Below, one piece after another: positions 43,732 to 52,404 of a stretch of DNA of 54,497 nucleotides (its first letter is position 1; the number at the start of each line of letters is the position of its first letter). A program made the position numbers and the translations under genes. The DNA lies in NCBI GenBank assembly GCA_021736645.1, contig JAIPFM010000180.1, positions 1 through 54,497 of the forward strand. Direction: 5' to 3'. Below the pieces are notes generated by a model. It had not been told where the DNA came from and did no database searches. It saw nothing but the letters and a program-made list of their open reading frames with translations. The DNA is from Phycisphaerae bacterium (GTDB lineage Bacteria; Planctomycetota; Phycisphaerae; Sedimentisphaerales; Anaerobacaceae).

Positions 43732-43880
43732 GAGGCCTGTCTCATTAGGCAGACGCTTTGCGTTTATTATTCCTTTCCGCAACTTGGGTTTGGGGTGGCT
43801 TTTTTCTTTACGTGCGGCTTTTGAAGGAAAAGGCAACCCGATTCCCAGAAACATGAGATATTGAATGGATTTAGGATGAG
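43732..43880 (+). repeat. ardA-flanking repeat, downstream copy
   Basis: Matches the copy at 43001-43131 over most of its length: GGCAGACGCTTTGCGTTTAT, a CCTTTCC...GGGT segment, GTGGCTTTTTTCT, GGCAACCCGATTCC, and an ending GGATTTAGGATGAG. The hairpin arms are less complementary than in the upstream copy, as if decayed. Confidence 0.65.
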
Positions 43881-43944
43881 GTTCTTAATTGAAGGCCTGT
43901 TAGGTATAAGGGCAAAAGCTAGGTTCAGCACAAAAGCAACACAA

Positions 43945-44859
43945 TTATATCTTGTTAAAACGATCTGAATAAATCTGGCTACTATATTGAAATGTACACT
44001 TACCTTTTGTTAGTAGGTTTTTATATTCTTGGTATTGGGCTTTCGGGGAAGGCAGCAACTTGCACATAGGTGTACCGATTTCGCGATAATCAGTATCCTT
44101 TTCAGATGCAAACGCACCAACGCTTCTGCGTTCTCCACCTAATCCATAATAAATTGGCCCATCACCATACATCAACGCGTAGATTTTGGGTTTGCGTTTA
44201 AGTTTGTTAAAGTCGATCGGTATATTGTTACTAATGCCTAATCCATAAGAGATCTCTCTAATTACATGGTCTTGAGAGTATGGAGGTGCATTTACGGGAA
44301 GATGTTGGAGGAAATTTTCGATGAAACGTATTGGCTCATTCCAGCCGTGTACGATGATTTTTTCAATTAATGGTAGGGTTTCTTTTGTGATGCCATTCAT
44401 CAAAGATAGTAATGCGCACCCATCAATGCTCAGTGAATATAGAATTTGAGGTTGTTTGGAATTTCGAATGCTATACTCAAGTTCGCTGAAAGGCTCAAAG
44501 CGGGTCATTACAATGTGATTGTCGTCCGTCTCCTTCTGTTGTTTCCTTTTTGAGATGTTTAATGAGTTGCCAGGACTATTTGTTTTTGGCCTAAGTGTTT
44601 GCGGTATTTGTATCTGGCCAGGATTCACACGTCCATTTTTAATCAATTCTTCATTTCTATATTTGCATGCGTCCAAGAGCATCCACTGAGTATCGTCTGT
44701 TGCCAGACCTTTAGAAAAAGTGAAATCTATGGTTCTTTTGCTTATGCCATTTTTATTTGTGATGTTTTCGATTATCTCGACAAAGTCAGCTCGTTTGAGC
44801 GATAGATCCTCCTTTAGTTGAAGAAGGATTGATAGGTCTATAGGTTTCCTTCTTTTCAT
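43945..44859 (-). CDS. Hypothetical protein, possible element regulator
   Basis: 304 residues; I do not recognise a family. The N-terminal 75 residues are helical and could hold a helix-turn-helix ('NITNKNGISKRTIDFTFSKG'). The middle is charged and low in complexity. The C-terminal half contains 'KIYALMYGDGPIYYGLGGER'. Divergent orientation from the DUF1580 gene, across a gap with repeated boxes, is the usual layout of a regulator controlling its neighbour, but this is only inferred. It is the one gene in the left half of the element on the minus strand. Its codon usage looks more AT-rich than the host genes. Confidence 0.6.
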   Translation of the reverse strand: MKRRKPIDLSILLQLKEDLSLKRADFVEIIENITNKNGISKRTIDFTFSKGLATDDTQWMLLDACKYRNEELIKNGRVNPGQIQIPQTLRPKTNSPGNSLNISKRKQQKETDDNHIVMTRFEPFSELEYSIRNSKQPQILYSLSIDGCALLSLMNGITKETLPLIEKIIVHGWNEPIRFIENFLQHLPVNAPPYSQDHVIREISYGLGISNNIPIDFNKLKRKPKIYALMYGDGPIYYGLGGERRSVGAFASEKDTDYREIGTPMCKLLPSPKAQYQEYKNLLTKGKCTFQYSSQIYSDRFNKI

Positions 44860-44860
44860 A

Positions 44861-44941
44861 GTTCACTTTCTGTGCGCTATTTTTTTATTGTTGCACTTAT
44901 TTTGCCCCAAGAATGTGCAATTGGTTCAGTTTTCTGTGCGC
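44861..44941. promoter_or_regulatory. Repeated boxes in the divergent gap
   Basis: Direct repeats GTTCACTTTCTGTGCGC (44861-44877) and GTTCAGTTTTCTGTGCGC (44924-44941) flank an inverted pair TTGCAC (44891-44896) / GTGCAA (44915-44920). They sit between the minus-strand hypothetical gene and the plus-strand DUF1580 gene, where operators are expected. Confidence 0.55.
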
Positions 44942-45003
44942 AAGCATACTGCGATAATACTAGGCAGTTGTTCAATGCAATTGTCCTTTTTGCGTACAAG
45001 AAT

Positions 45004-45357
45004 ATGATAGACCTAATTAACGAAAACATGATACCACTTGCTGATGTACCTGGCTACCTCCCCAAAAGACCAAATGGAAAAAAAATCCATTTGAGCGCCA
45101 TATATCGATGGGCGGCCAAGGGCATTAAGGGTGTTGTTTTGGAGACGGCCAAGATCGGTGGGGCATCGTATACCAGTCTGGAGGCGATCAAACGCTTCTC
45201 CGATCAACTCACAATCATCTCAAGGGGAGCAGACCGCATCAATGGCACGCCGGTCTCCAGACAACGGGAAATTGATCGTGCAGCTCAACGAGTCAGTATC
45301 GAATTGGGCATCTCAACAGATGGTAAATCCCCTTCAACGGAGGGCAATGTTTCATAA
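45004..45357 (+). CDS. DUF1580 small DNA-binding-like protein
   Basis: 117 residues from the ATG at 45004, which gives the family start 'MIDLINENMIPLADVPGYLP'. 'HLSAIYRWAAKGIKGVVLET' and 'GGASYTSLEAIKRF' are DUF1580 hallmarks and look like an excisionase or MerR-type winged helix-turn-helix. To my knowledge the family is almost confined to planctomycetes. Next to an integrase-driven element it may act as excisionase or as regulator of transfer. The longer open frame (from 44872) covers the operator-like boxes and is rejected. Confidence 0.83.
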   Translation: MIDLINENMIPLADVPGYLPKRPNGKKIHLSAIYRWAAKGIKGVVLETAKIGGASYTSLEAIKRFSDQLTIISRGADRINGTPVSRQREIDRAAQRVSIELGISTDGKSPSTEGNVS

Positions 45358-45368
45358 GGAGATCGGCC

Positions 45369-45431
45369 ATGCCGGGACCCGTCAAATCAAAATTAAACAT
45401 GGCGATATCGAAATCAACAAAAGCCAAATGA
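45369..45431 (+). CDS. Possible 20-residue peptide gene
   Basis: A short frame, MPGPVKSKLNMAISKSTKAK, with a perfect AAGGAG seven bases upstream, between DUF1580 and the Dam gene. The product is strongly basic. The strong ribosome site is the main support; it could also promote re-initiation for the next gene, 13 bases further. Confidence 0.35.
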   Translation: MPGPVKSKLNMAISKSTKAK

Positions 45432-45444
45432 TACCGGGGAAAAC

Positions 45445-45873
45445 ATGAATACCGACGTAATGTTCTCAAGTAAAAGCCCAAACTGGGCCACACCCCAAGA
45501 GTGGTTCGACTACCTCAACCTCGAATTCAAATTCACGCTCGATCCGTGTGCCACCAAAAAGAACGCCAAGTGCAAAAAATTCTATACGCCTGAGCAAGAT
45601 GGATTAGAACAATCCTGGCAGGATGAGCGTGCATTTGTAAATCCCCCCTACGGGAGGGAGATTACGAGCTGGATGAAAAAATCATATGAGGAAGCGCGGG
45701 ATAATCAGGCCCTTGTCGTGTGCCTTGTACCCGCTCGTGTGGAAACACAATGGTGGCACCGATTCGCCACCAAAGGCGAAGTCCGCTTCCCCATTGGCAG
45801 GCTGAGATTTGAGGGTGGAAAATCGTCTGCCCCCTTTCCCGTCGCCATTATCATTTTTCGGCCCAAGCTCTGA
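45445..45873 (+). CDS. Phage-type DNA N6-adenine methyltransferase (Dam family PF05869)
   Basis: 142 residues. 'FTLDPCATKKNAKCKKFYTP' and the catalytic 'FVNPPYGREI' (NPPY) are diagnostic, as is 'SPNWATPQEWFDYLN' at the start. Such enzymes methylate adenine in short palindromes and protect phage or plasmid DNA from restriction. A size near 140 is slightly short for the family (about 150-180) but all core motifs are present. Together with ArdA and the second methylase it forms an antirestriction set. Confidence 0.87.
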   Translation: MNTDVMFSSKSPNWATPQEWFDYLNLEFKFTLDPCATKKNAKCKKFYTPEQDGLEQSWQDERAFVNPPYGREITSWMKKSYEEARDNQALVVCLVPARVETQWWHRFATKGEVRFPIGRLRFEGGKSSAPFPVAIIIFRPKL

Positions 45874-46168
45874 TGGGACTCATGCGCATCCAACCCTGTC
45901 ACGTGTGTTCAACCATTTGTATGGCCACTCGATTCAGTAGCCCCGGCTGGCCCTCGCTCAGGACAGAAATCGAGCATAAAATCAGCCTGCCTCAAATCAA
46001 CAGTATTTTTTTCGGGGGATACACACCTAATGCACCTATCGGTGCTCTAAGAGTCTCACTGCTTCTAAGTCATGGTATCAGCGTGGTTTACCAGGTTTCT
46101 CAAAAGTATACCAAAGAAAAAAGATGTAACGCCAACTGGAACGGAACTGATTAGGGAGTATGCCCAAC
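45874..46168. other. 295-bp gap with candidate oriT
   Basis: A 93-codon open frame covers most of it but shows no family features and would overlap the candidate transfer origin. The perfect hairpin GCACC-TATC-GGTGC (46032-46045) followed by TCTAAGAGTCTCACT is the most notable signal. GGGAG at 46154-46158 is the ribosome site of the next gene. Confidence 0.5.
46032..46045 (+). other. Candidate oriT hairpin
   Basis: GCACC-TATC-GGTGC resembles the hairpin next to the nick site of R388-type (MobF) origins, recalled as GCACC-GAAA-GGTGC. It lies 124 bp before the RHH gene and 422 bp before the relaxase gene, the expected order for MobF systems. The nick would fall in the following TCTAAGAGTCTC. 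Confidence 0.45.
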
Positions 46169-46462
46169 ATGGAGACAATTTCGTTTAAGATTTCCCCTAT
46201 TATTGCCAGAAAACTGGATGAATTATCCGTCCAATCCAACGAGAAAAGCAGGCACATATGTGCCAAAAAGATAGTCGAAGATTTTGTGACGCGGGCTGTA
46301 GACGACCGGAATTTACAGGGGCAGGCTGAAATCAAAGAGATGATACACTTGCTCCGCGAGGACCTGGCAACCGCCATGGTCGGGATTTTAGTTCAGACTG
46401 GTAAAATCTCTTTCGAGGAAGCCCAGGCCTGGGTCTTTAAGACCATGCTGCTGGGAGAGTGA
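46169..46462 (+). CDS. Ribbon-helix-helix relaxosome accessory protein
   Basis: 97 residues. 'ISFKISPIIARKLDELSVQS' at the N-terminus is a typical RHH beta strand plus helix A, and the remainder is helical ('QAEIKEMIHLLREDLATAM'). GGGAG lies ten bases before the ATG at 46169; the ATG at 46160 is only one base after it. RHH proteins such as TrwA bind oriT, help the relaxase and repress the operon. Position just before the relaxase gene supports this role. Confidence 0.75.
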   Translation: METISFKISPIIARKLDELSVQSNEKSRHICAKKIVEDFVTRAVDDRNLQGQAEIKEMIHLLREDLATAMVGILVQTGKISFEEAQAWVFKTMLLGE

Positions 46463-46466
46463 ACGG

Positions 46467-48428
46467 ATGCTTTCGATTGCTCCACTTTCCGCAGGGCACC
46501 AAAAGTATTTCTCCAGACTTTCCGGTCCGGATTATTATCTCTCCGGGGGCGAGCCGGAGGGGCGATGGTTCGGAGCCGGAGCAAAAGCCCTGGGCCTAAA
46601 GGGGATTGTTTCAGGTCGTGATCTCGATGATTTATTTAGGGGATTTTACCAGGGCAAACCACTGGTCCAAAATGCCGGGAAAGACAACCGCCAATGTGGA
46701 TGGGATCTGTGTTTTTCCATGCCCAAATCTGCCTCTGTTGCTTTCGCCCTTTTTCCCGAACTCAGAGAGGGAATCAGAAAGTGTCAGGAAGATTCCGTAA
46801 AGTACGCGTTAAGTGAAGTAGAACGTACTATCCTTTTTTCACGCAAAGGGAAAGGTGGCCGTGAGCATGTTCCCGCGAAAATGGTGGGCGCCTTGTATGA
46901 GCACTGTTGCTCGCGAGCGGGAGACCCCCAACCACACACACATGCTCTTGTGATCGGTGTAGGTGTTCAGGATGATGGAACGAGGGCCTTGATCAGCAAG
47001 CCTCTATACGACCACAAAATGCGTATTGGAGCCCTGTACCGTTCAAAGCTGGCAGAACTCTTCGAGCAGAGACTGGGCTTCAAGTGCAAAACCGTCGGGA
47101 CTTGGTTCGAAATCGAGGGAATTCCCAAAGAGCTGTGCGATCTTTTCTCCACGCGGCGAAAAGAAATCGTGGCAAAGTTGGACGAACTGGGACTCGAAAG
47201 TGCCAGTGCGGCAGCCTTTGCAACTCTCGACACCAGAAAAGCCAAGACTCTGGTCCCGCCAAGGGCCGAACTCTTTCAAAAGTGGCAGGAGCAAGCCAGA
47301 GGCTTTGACTTGGATATCAACAATGTGACCAGTCGTGCTCCCGAAAACACCCCGACACAACAACCGGAACTCAACTGCGCCGAGAATAAAGCCCAAGAAA
47401 GGGATCTTAAAAAGGAATCTCTTTCCAAGAGACGGGCTGATCGACCAGAGGCGATCCGGGTAGATCCCGATATGGATTATCCGTTCGTTCCGATCGAATT
47501 CCCCAAGACTGCCAAGCGTGATCACCAAACTAAATCTCATTCCAGAGAGCATGCCAAGAACAATGCCAAGAAACGTCATGAACACAAGGCTGCGATTAAG
47601 GACGCAAAGAAGCAAAAACTGAAAAGGCATGTTGATGCCATCCAAAGGCGGTGCTCAATTTGGGATATTAGTTCTTTGTATGCCAGTCAGGTCATTCGAA
47701 AGTACAGTCAACCGAGAACCGCTTTACAGGCAACAGTTGATTTTCATGCAACTCAATTCAAGCGGGCTGCGCAGAAGAAAAAGACCGCCAAGATCAATCC
47801 GTCCATTATAAAAAGGCAGGTCAGACATTTTCTCAACAGCCACGATGCAGAGACCGTTCGGGCCATTGCCAGCAACCATGGTGCTATCCAGGTACTCAAC
47901 ATCAACAACTCTGATAAAGAGCACTTGATTCTAAAAGCGTGTAACGAGATCTGGGAGAAGGCTCAGATTGATGTCTGGGGTTTCTCCCTGTTCCGCCGTG
48001 GTGCCACTCGTTTGCAGGATGAAACCGGTATTCGAAGCCATTGCTTCAGGGCCTTCGAGGGTATGCGTCATCCATCACCCTCTTATCGGGTTAAATTTGC
48101 AATCAGGGAACTCGTCCGGCAGGCCCTTTTCAATCACGGCTTTAAGCTAAAGCGATTGAATACCAAGGACAAGATCCTGGTTATTAATGATGCTCACCAT
48201 CTCAACTTTGATCAGATGAATGAACTCCTGGGAGCAATTAAGAAAAACGAGGGACGAGTCCTTCTTGTCGGCTCTGCCGATCTGCGAGAGGGCAAACCTT
48301 CCACTGCCTTCGGCCATGTGGCCTATCGAGTTTGCCGTAATGACAATCTGCAAGTGCGTAAAAACTATTTCTGTCATAAGTCAATTGAAACCCGGACACA
48401 AGAAAATGAAAGGAACGAACTATGGTGA
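46467..48428 (+). CDS. MobF (TrwC/TraI-type) relaxase with decayed helicase domain
   Basis: 653 residues. The relaxase domain (1-300) is intact: catalytic tyrosines Tyr14, Tyr23 and Tyr24 in 'DYYLSGGEPEGRWFG', and the metal triad His146, His157, His159 ending 'DPQPHTHA'. A basic linker (about 305-400) follows. The C-terminal part (about 460-640) aligns in order with the RecD-like helicase of TrwC, but where Walker A (GxxGxGKT) should be it reads 'VLNINNSDKEH' (476-486), and Walker B is 'VINDAHH'. Full TrwC is about 970 residues. It should nick and carry the transferred strand but not unwind DNA itself. It overlaps the coupling gene by seven bases. Confidence 0.9.
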   Translation: MLSIAPLSAGHQKYFSRLSGPDYYLSGGEPEGRWFGAGAKALGLKGIVSGRDLDDLFRGFYQGKPLVQNAGKDNRQCGWDLCFSMPKSASVAFALFPELREGIRKCQEDSVKYALSEVERTILFSRKGKGGREHVPAKMVGALYEHCCSRAGDPQPHTHALVIGVGVQDDGTRALISKPLYDHKMRIGALYRSKLAELFEQRLGFKCKTVGTWFEIEGIPKELCDLFSTRRKEIVAKLDELGLESASAAAFATLDTRKAKTLVPPRAELFQKWQEQARGFDLDINNVTSRAPENTPTQQPELNCAENKAQERDLKKESLSKRRADRPEAIRVDPDMDYPFVPIEFPKTAKRDHQTKSHSREHAKNNAKKRHEHKAAIKDAKKQKLKRHVDAIQRRCSIWDISSLYASQVIRKYSQPRTALQATVDFHATQFKRAAQKKKTAKINPSIIKRQVRHFLNSHDAETVRAIASNHGAIQVLNINNSDKEHLILKACNEIWEKAQIDVWGFSLFRRGATRLQDETGIRSHCFRAFEGMRHPSPSYRVKFAIRELVRQALFNHGFKLKRLNTKDKILVINDAHHLNFDQMNELLGAIKKNEGRVLLVGSADLREGKPSTAFGHVAYRVCRNDNLQVRKNYFCHKSIETRTQENERNELW

Positions 48429-50341
48429 AAAAAGTAATCTGTATCATTGATCAACAGCTCTGTCCAATTCTGATCATATGTCTGATGCTGCTGTATTTTC
48501 TGGGGACATATGCGGGGATGCATTGGCAGAGCCTCAACCACAAATACATTCATGCAAGGTCATGCAGATTGATGATCGCCTTCATGGCCACGCTGTGGCT
48601 CTATGCACGTTTTGACCAATCCCTGGCCAGGGCCAAGGATGCAAAAATCTGTGTTGAGATGAAACACCTATTCATTAATCTCATGCCCACGCACCTGAGT
48701 CTTACACTGGGCATTTGGACCGGTGGCGCGCTTAGCCTGTCTTTAATTCATAATCCTATTCCTGGTTGGTGCGCGGGTGGTATATTGGTGGCTTTCCCTT
48801 ATGGTTTGTTTTTCTCACAGAAGCCGGACTTTTCCATGAGACTGTTACGGGGCAGCTATTCGCTGACCATGCAACAGGCCTACATACGTCTCATGCGTAT
48901 AATTAAAAGCGATGAGAAGCTCATCAACTGGGCAGGCCTGCCTTTTCCCGAGTCCATCAGAGAAGGACATTTCATGATTATCGGAGCAATCCAAAGCGCC
49001 AAGACTGTTTTAACGCGTTTGCTCATGGAGTCCACCCTTCCCACGATTCAGCCAGGTAGTGACCGTCGCGCCATTATTTATGACGCAAAAAAAAATATGT
49101 TGCCCCTACTTGTTGGCATGGGCGTAACGGGTCCCATTGTCACATTCAATCCCTGTCACGCTGACGCATATGCATATGATATGGCTGGGGATGTTGATTC
49201 TTTTGCAGCAGCTTCGGAGGTGTCCCGAATTTTGATCAAAGGCAGCAGGAATGAGAATCCTTTTTTTGCGGACGCGGCCCGCGACCTTTTTGGAGGTATA
49301 CTAAAGGTGTTGCTCAAGACACGCCCAAAAAACTGGACATTTTCTGAAGCGTTACAGATCTTCTCTAATCTTGAGGTGACCAAGGAATTTTTACTGTCAG
49401 TTCCTGAGACCAGCAATCTGGTAACGGAGTATTTAAGCGGCGATGACCGCACCATAGGCAATATCCGGTCAACGATCTCATCCAACATCTCCAAGTTTAG
49501 AGAGATCGCCAATCTCTGGGCGAATACACTTAGAGCGAATCCAGATAAAAAATTGAGTATGAGGGAATGGATCAGCCAGGAGTCAATCTTGATATTGGGC
49601 AATGAAGAGCGACTTCGCAGCCCAATGGAAGCTGTTAATCAGTTGTTCATAAGCATGCTTGGAGATGTCGTCTTATCACTGGACGACTCTGATACTCGTC
49701 AGATTATGCTCTTCTACGATGAGTTTCAAGAGGGTGGATTGCACGAAAGTATGCTTAGGATCTTGACAAAAGGGAGGTCCAAGGGATTGTGGGCACTTAT
49801 TGTCTTGCATACGCTTCCTGGGTTGATGAGCGTCTATGGAGAACACGAAGCCAAAGCCATTGCCGCGACCTGTACGAATAAGGCCTTTTTGCGCCAGGAT
49901 TGTCCCGAGACTGCAAGGTGGGCAGAACTGGTGCTGGGTAAGGCAGAGTTGCTGCAATATACTCGCAATCATGCAAATGGCAGATATGAAGCCAAGCCCT
50001 CTATCACAGAGCATGTTGTTGAGAAAAATGTGGTGACGGCTTCACAACTGCTGCGTTTACCACTGGCGAACCGTGAGCGATTCTATGGCTACTTTGTCTC
50101 CCCGCTGGTGGGCGTTTTTGGTGGACCTGTTCATTTCTCAAAAGTCATCTGTCCAATTGCGGATGTGCCCAATTTCAAGGAGCGACCCGTCGAAGATCAG
50201 TACTTCCCAGCCGACCCTGCTGATCAGTCAGGAAAAGACGCAGGTAAAATCAATTTGATGGACGTCCCGAGGATGACTCGGGACATATTATTGGAGGCCT
50301 CAGAAGACGATGAAGACTCAGATAGTGACCACGACAGTTAA
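48422..50341 (+). CDS. Type IV coupling protein (VirD4/TraD-like)
   Basis: 639 residues. N-terminal membrane helices (about 8-30, 50-65, 95-130) are followed by a RecA-like ATPase. The P-loop reads 'IIGAIQSAKT' (about 186-195), lacking the middle glycines of GxxGxGKS/T; Walker B is 'IMLFYDEFQEGG' and a TraM-recognition-like region ends the core. It should bring the relaxase-DNA complex to a secretion channel. The acidic tail 'SEDDEDSDSDHDS' is typical of partner-binding ends. The changed P-loop may reduce ATP binding or simply be a lineage variant. Confidence 0.87.
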   Translation: MVKKVICIIDQQLCPILIICLMLLYFLGTYAGMHWQSLNHKYIHARSCRLMIAFMATLWLYARFDQSLARAKDAKICVEMKHLFINLMPTHLSLTLGIWTGGALSLSLIHNPIPGWCAGGILVAFPYGLFFSQKPDFSMRLLRGSYSLTMQQAYIRLMRIIKSDEKLINWAGLPFPESIREGHFMIIGAIQSAKTVLTRLLMESTLPTIQPGSDRRAIIYDAKKNMLPLLVGMGVTGPIVTFNPCHADAYAYDMAGDVDSFAAASEVSRILIKGSRNENPFFADAARDLFGGILKVLLKTRPKNWTFSEALQIFSNLEVTKEFLLSVPETSNLVTEYLSGDDRTIGNIRSTISSNISKFREIANLWANTLRANPDKKLSMREWISQESILILGNEERLRSPMEAVNQLFISMLGDVVLSLDDSDTRQIMLFYDEFQEGGLHESMLRILTKGRSKGLWALIVLHTLPGLMSVYGEHEAKAIAATCTNKAFLRQDCPETARWAELVLGKAELLQYTRNHANGRYEAKPSITEHVVEKNVVTASQLLRLPLANRERFYGYFVSPLVGVFGGPVHFSKVICPIADVPNFKERPVEDQYFPADPADQSGKDAGKINLMDVPRMTRDILLEASEDDEDSDSDHDS

Positions 50342-50372
50342 ACCATGCAGGACATATGTTAAGGAGATTGAA

Positions 50373-50993
50373 ATGATTCCAATAGGTTACAATGACTATT
50401 TTTTGGGCCAGTCTGATAGTCCTCGGACCGCGGGCTCCAACACGAAGCTGATTGCCGTTCTGATTTTCTGTATGGCCGCAGTGGCATTTATGCTTTTTAA
50501 GTTGGAAGCCCCTCCCGCCGAGGCGAAAGTGGCACAATTGGAACTGGAAAAGGTCCTGGCCCAGGAACGTATGGAAGAAGCCCGAAAAAAGGCTCTGAAA
50601 AATGAAATACAGTCCAAAATAAGCTTAATGGAGGGTAAGCTTGATGAACTGGAGCAGGAAATTGATGCCGTCGACTCTGCGTTTTTGTCCCTATTCGAGG
50701 TGCCATTGGAACAGGCTCATCTGACCATGAGTCGAAAGACAGCCCGTCGTGTACTGCAATCACCTGAATTCTTAACCCAATTGACTCAGTTGCTGAATAC
50801 TCGTTTTCCCCAAGACTCCCTTGTCAGGCAAAGAGACACTATTTGGAAGGTTGCCAGTAGTGTTTCTGTCGGCTCGATTTCTGAATCGTATGTTGAGGCC
50901 CTGGACCAGGCATTGATTTGGATTTTGGATAAACAACAAGTACTACAATTGCAGCGGAGTATACTTGACCAGTTACAGCAATCGGCCATATAA
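50373..50993 (+). CDS. Inner-membrane coiled-coil protein of the transfer region
   Basis: 206 residues from the ATG at 50373 (AAGGAG six bases upstream); the longer frame overlaps the coupling gene. One helix at about 25-42 ('LIAVLIFCMAAVAFMLFKL') is followed by a long coiled coil ('LEQEIDAVDSAFLSLF' region). No family is recognised. Gene order suggests a transfer-complex part or a stabiliser of the coupling protein. Confidence 0.65.
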   Translation: MIPIGYNDYFLGQSDSPRTAGSNTKLIAVLIFCMAAVAFMLFKLEAPPAEAKVAQLELEKVLAQERMEEARKKALKNEIQSKISLMEGKLDELEQEIDAVDSAFLSLFEVPLEQAHLTMSRKTARRVLQSPEFLTQLTQLLNTRFPQDSLVRQRDTIWKVASSVSVGSISESYVEALDQALIWILDKQQVLQLQRSILDQLQQSAI

Positions 50994-51036
50994 TTCTGCT
51001 ATTCCAGGGGGTTACCCCGAAAGGAGATGTACTAAG

Positions 51037-52383
51037 ATGTACGATATGAAATATGTCAATGAAAAAGTCATGATCATGGCCTGTGCCTTTGCATTGTGTT
51101 TTCCCTGTTTAGTATTTGCCGGGGCAAGTTCTCAAACACAAGACCAACTCAAAGGATTGGCGGCTCAAACTCAGTATACTGGCCTGCAAGATGATTCTGC
51201 CGTAATTGCCATACGGCAGATCCGTAAGGAGCTTGCCGATCGTGTCTTGGTGACGCAAGAGGTGCTGGAAACTCTGGAGCAAAAGGCGACTGCTCATTTT
51301 GCACAAATGGAAGCTCTATTGAAAAGCGATCAGGGCAAGCTTTTGGCTCAAGATTCCAATTCACTGGGATATGCCACCTATCTTCGTCTTAAAGAAGAAC
51401 CTGCTGTTACGCTCAACGATATCAATGAGAAACAGCTATTATTGTCTTCACTGCAACGTCAAGTCCTGGTAGGACGGGATGAGCCGGAAGTGGGCTATTT
51501 ACCCAATCAGGAAATCCGAGATCAGGTTACGCTGCTATACCACTGGGTGAAGGCCCGTCAGGAGGCATTCGATCGCCAGATATCTGCCCTGAATCGGCTT
51601 CTCAGATGGCAACCTTCGGAGCATTTGGACACTGCGCAGGGGATGACATTAAATCAGAAGTTGGATGAAAGACGTGCCAGTTGGGAAGAGCTTTTGGCCA
51701 AAATCAGGCTATTAGCTCAGAAAGAGGTAGAACCAGAGGTTCAACAGGTTATGTTTGAGGTCTACAGGTATGTTGCGCGGGAAAAGGGTAAGTTGGAAGC
51801 AGACGTACTGAAGGCACAAGAAGAACTTTCGTTGGCCCGGAAACGACAGGGCCATGAAATAGTCATGCAGGACCAGGCCTTTCTTTTGGACAGGGCACGG
51901 CAACTGGCTGATGAGGACTTGAAGATAAGGCAGGATAATCTTGATAGTCAATTAAGAGAGCTGAAAGCCTTGCGTGCTCTCAACAAAGCGATGGCCGACT
52001 TGGAACTCAACAAGCTGGAGACAAAGACGGCTCGGCAGCAGCTTATTGCCATGTGCGAAAGCAAAGACGTTCAACTTCTGTTGTCTCCATTTATAAAGAA
52101 AAGTTATTGGCAGCCCAATGGTCGTATGAAGCAAGGATATGAACGCTCTGGTATGTCTTACAGGGGCATCACAGGATCGGGAGCTTTGAATCCTTCGGCA
52201 CAGGGATTGCAGCATTTACTTACGCTTGGAACAAATCCGGCGAATAAGGACAGAGGTCCTTGGCCATGGCCTAGGCGAATGGGCTTTATATCAGATGAAC
52301 AGAAAGATGACCTGCGTAAGGCCCAGGGATACCTGATCGAGCTTGGACCGACATTAGTTGAATTAGGGTATTTGGCAAAATAA
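51037..52383 (+). CDS. Secreted coiled-coil protein of the transfer region
   Basis: 448 residues from the ATG at 51037, downstream of AAGGAG. Signal peptide 'VMIMACAFALCFPCLVFA' (about 11-28). Mostly helical with coiled-coil segments at about 60-110 and 240-360. The C-terminal 80 residues ('PNGRMKQGYERSGMSYRG', 'RRMGFISDEQKDDLRKAQGY') look like a small folded domain. I do not know the family. The operon order (coupling protein, membrane coiled coil, secreted coiled coil) suggests a part of a mating-pair or envelope structure. Confidence 0.65.
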   Translation: MYDMKYVNEKVMIMACAFALCFPCLVFAGASSQTQDQLKGLAAQTQYTGLQDDSAVIAIRQIRKELADRVLVTQEVLETLEQKATAHFAQMEALLKSDQGKLLAQDSNSLGYATYLRLKEEPAVTLNDINEKQLLLSSLQRQVLVGRDEPEVGYLPNQEIRDQVTLLYHWVKARQEAFDRQISALNRLLRWQPSEHLDTAQGMTLNQKLDERRASWEELLAKIRLLAQKEVEPEVQQVMFEVYRYVAREKGKLEADVLKAQEELSLARKRQGHEIVMQDQAFLLDRARQLADEDLKIRQDNLDSQLRELKALRALNKAMADLELNKLETKTARQQLIAMCESKDVQLLLSPFIKKSYWQPNGRMKQGYERSGMSYRGITGSGALNPSAQGLQHLLTLGTNPANKDRGPWPWPRRMGFISDEQKDDLRKAQGYLIELGPTLVELGYLAK

Positions 52384-52404
52384 TCTTTTGCTCAAACGAT
52401 GAGT

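Noticed and set aside
45873..46154. 93-codon frame overlapping the Dam stop codon
   Set aside because: No recognisable family, irregular composition, and it covers the oriT-like hairpin. The stop-start overlap alone is weak support.
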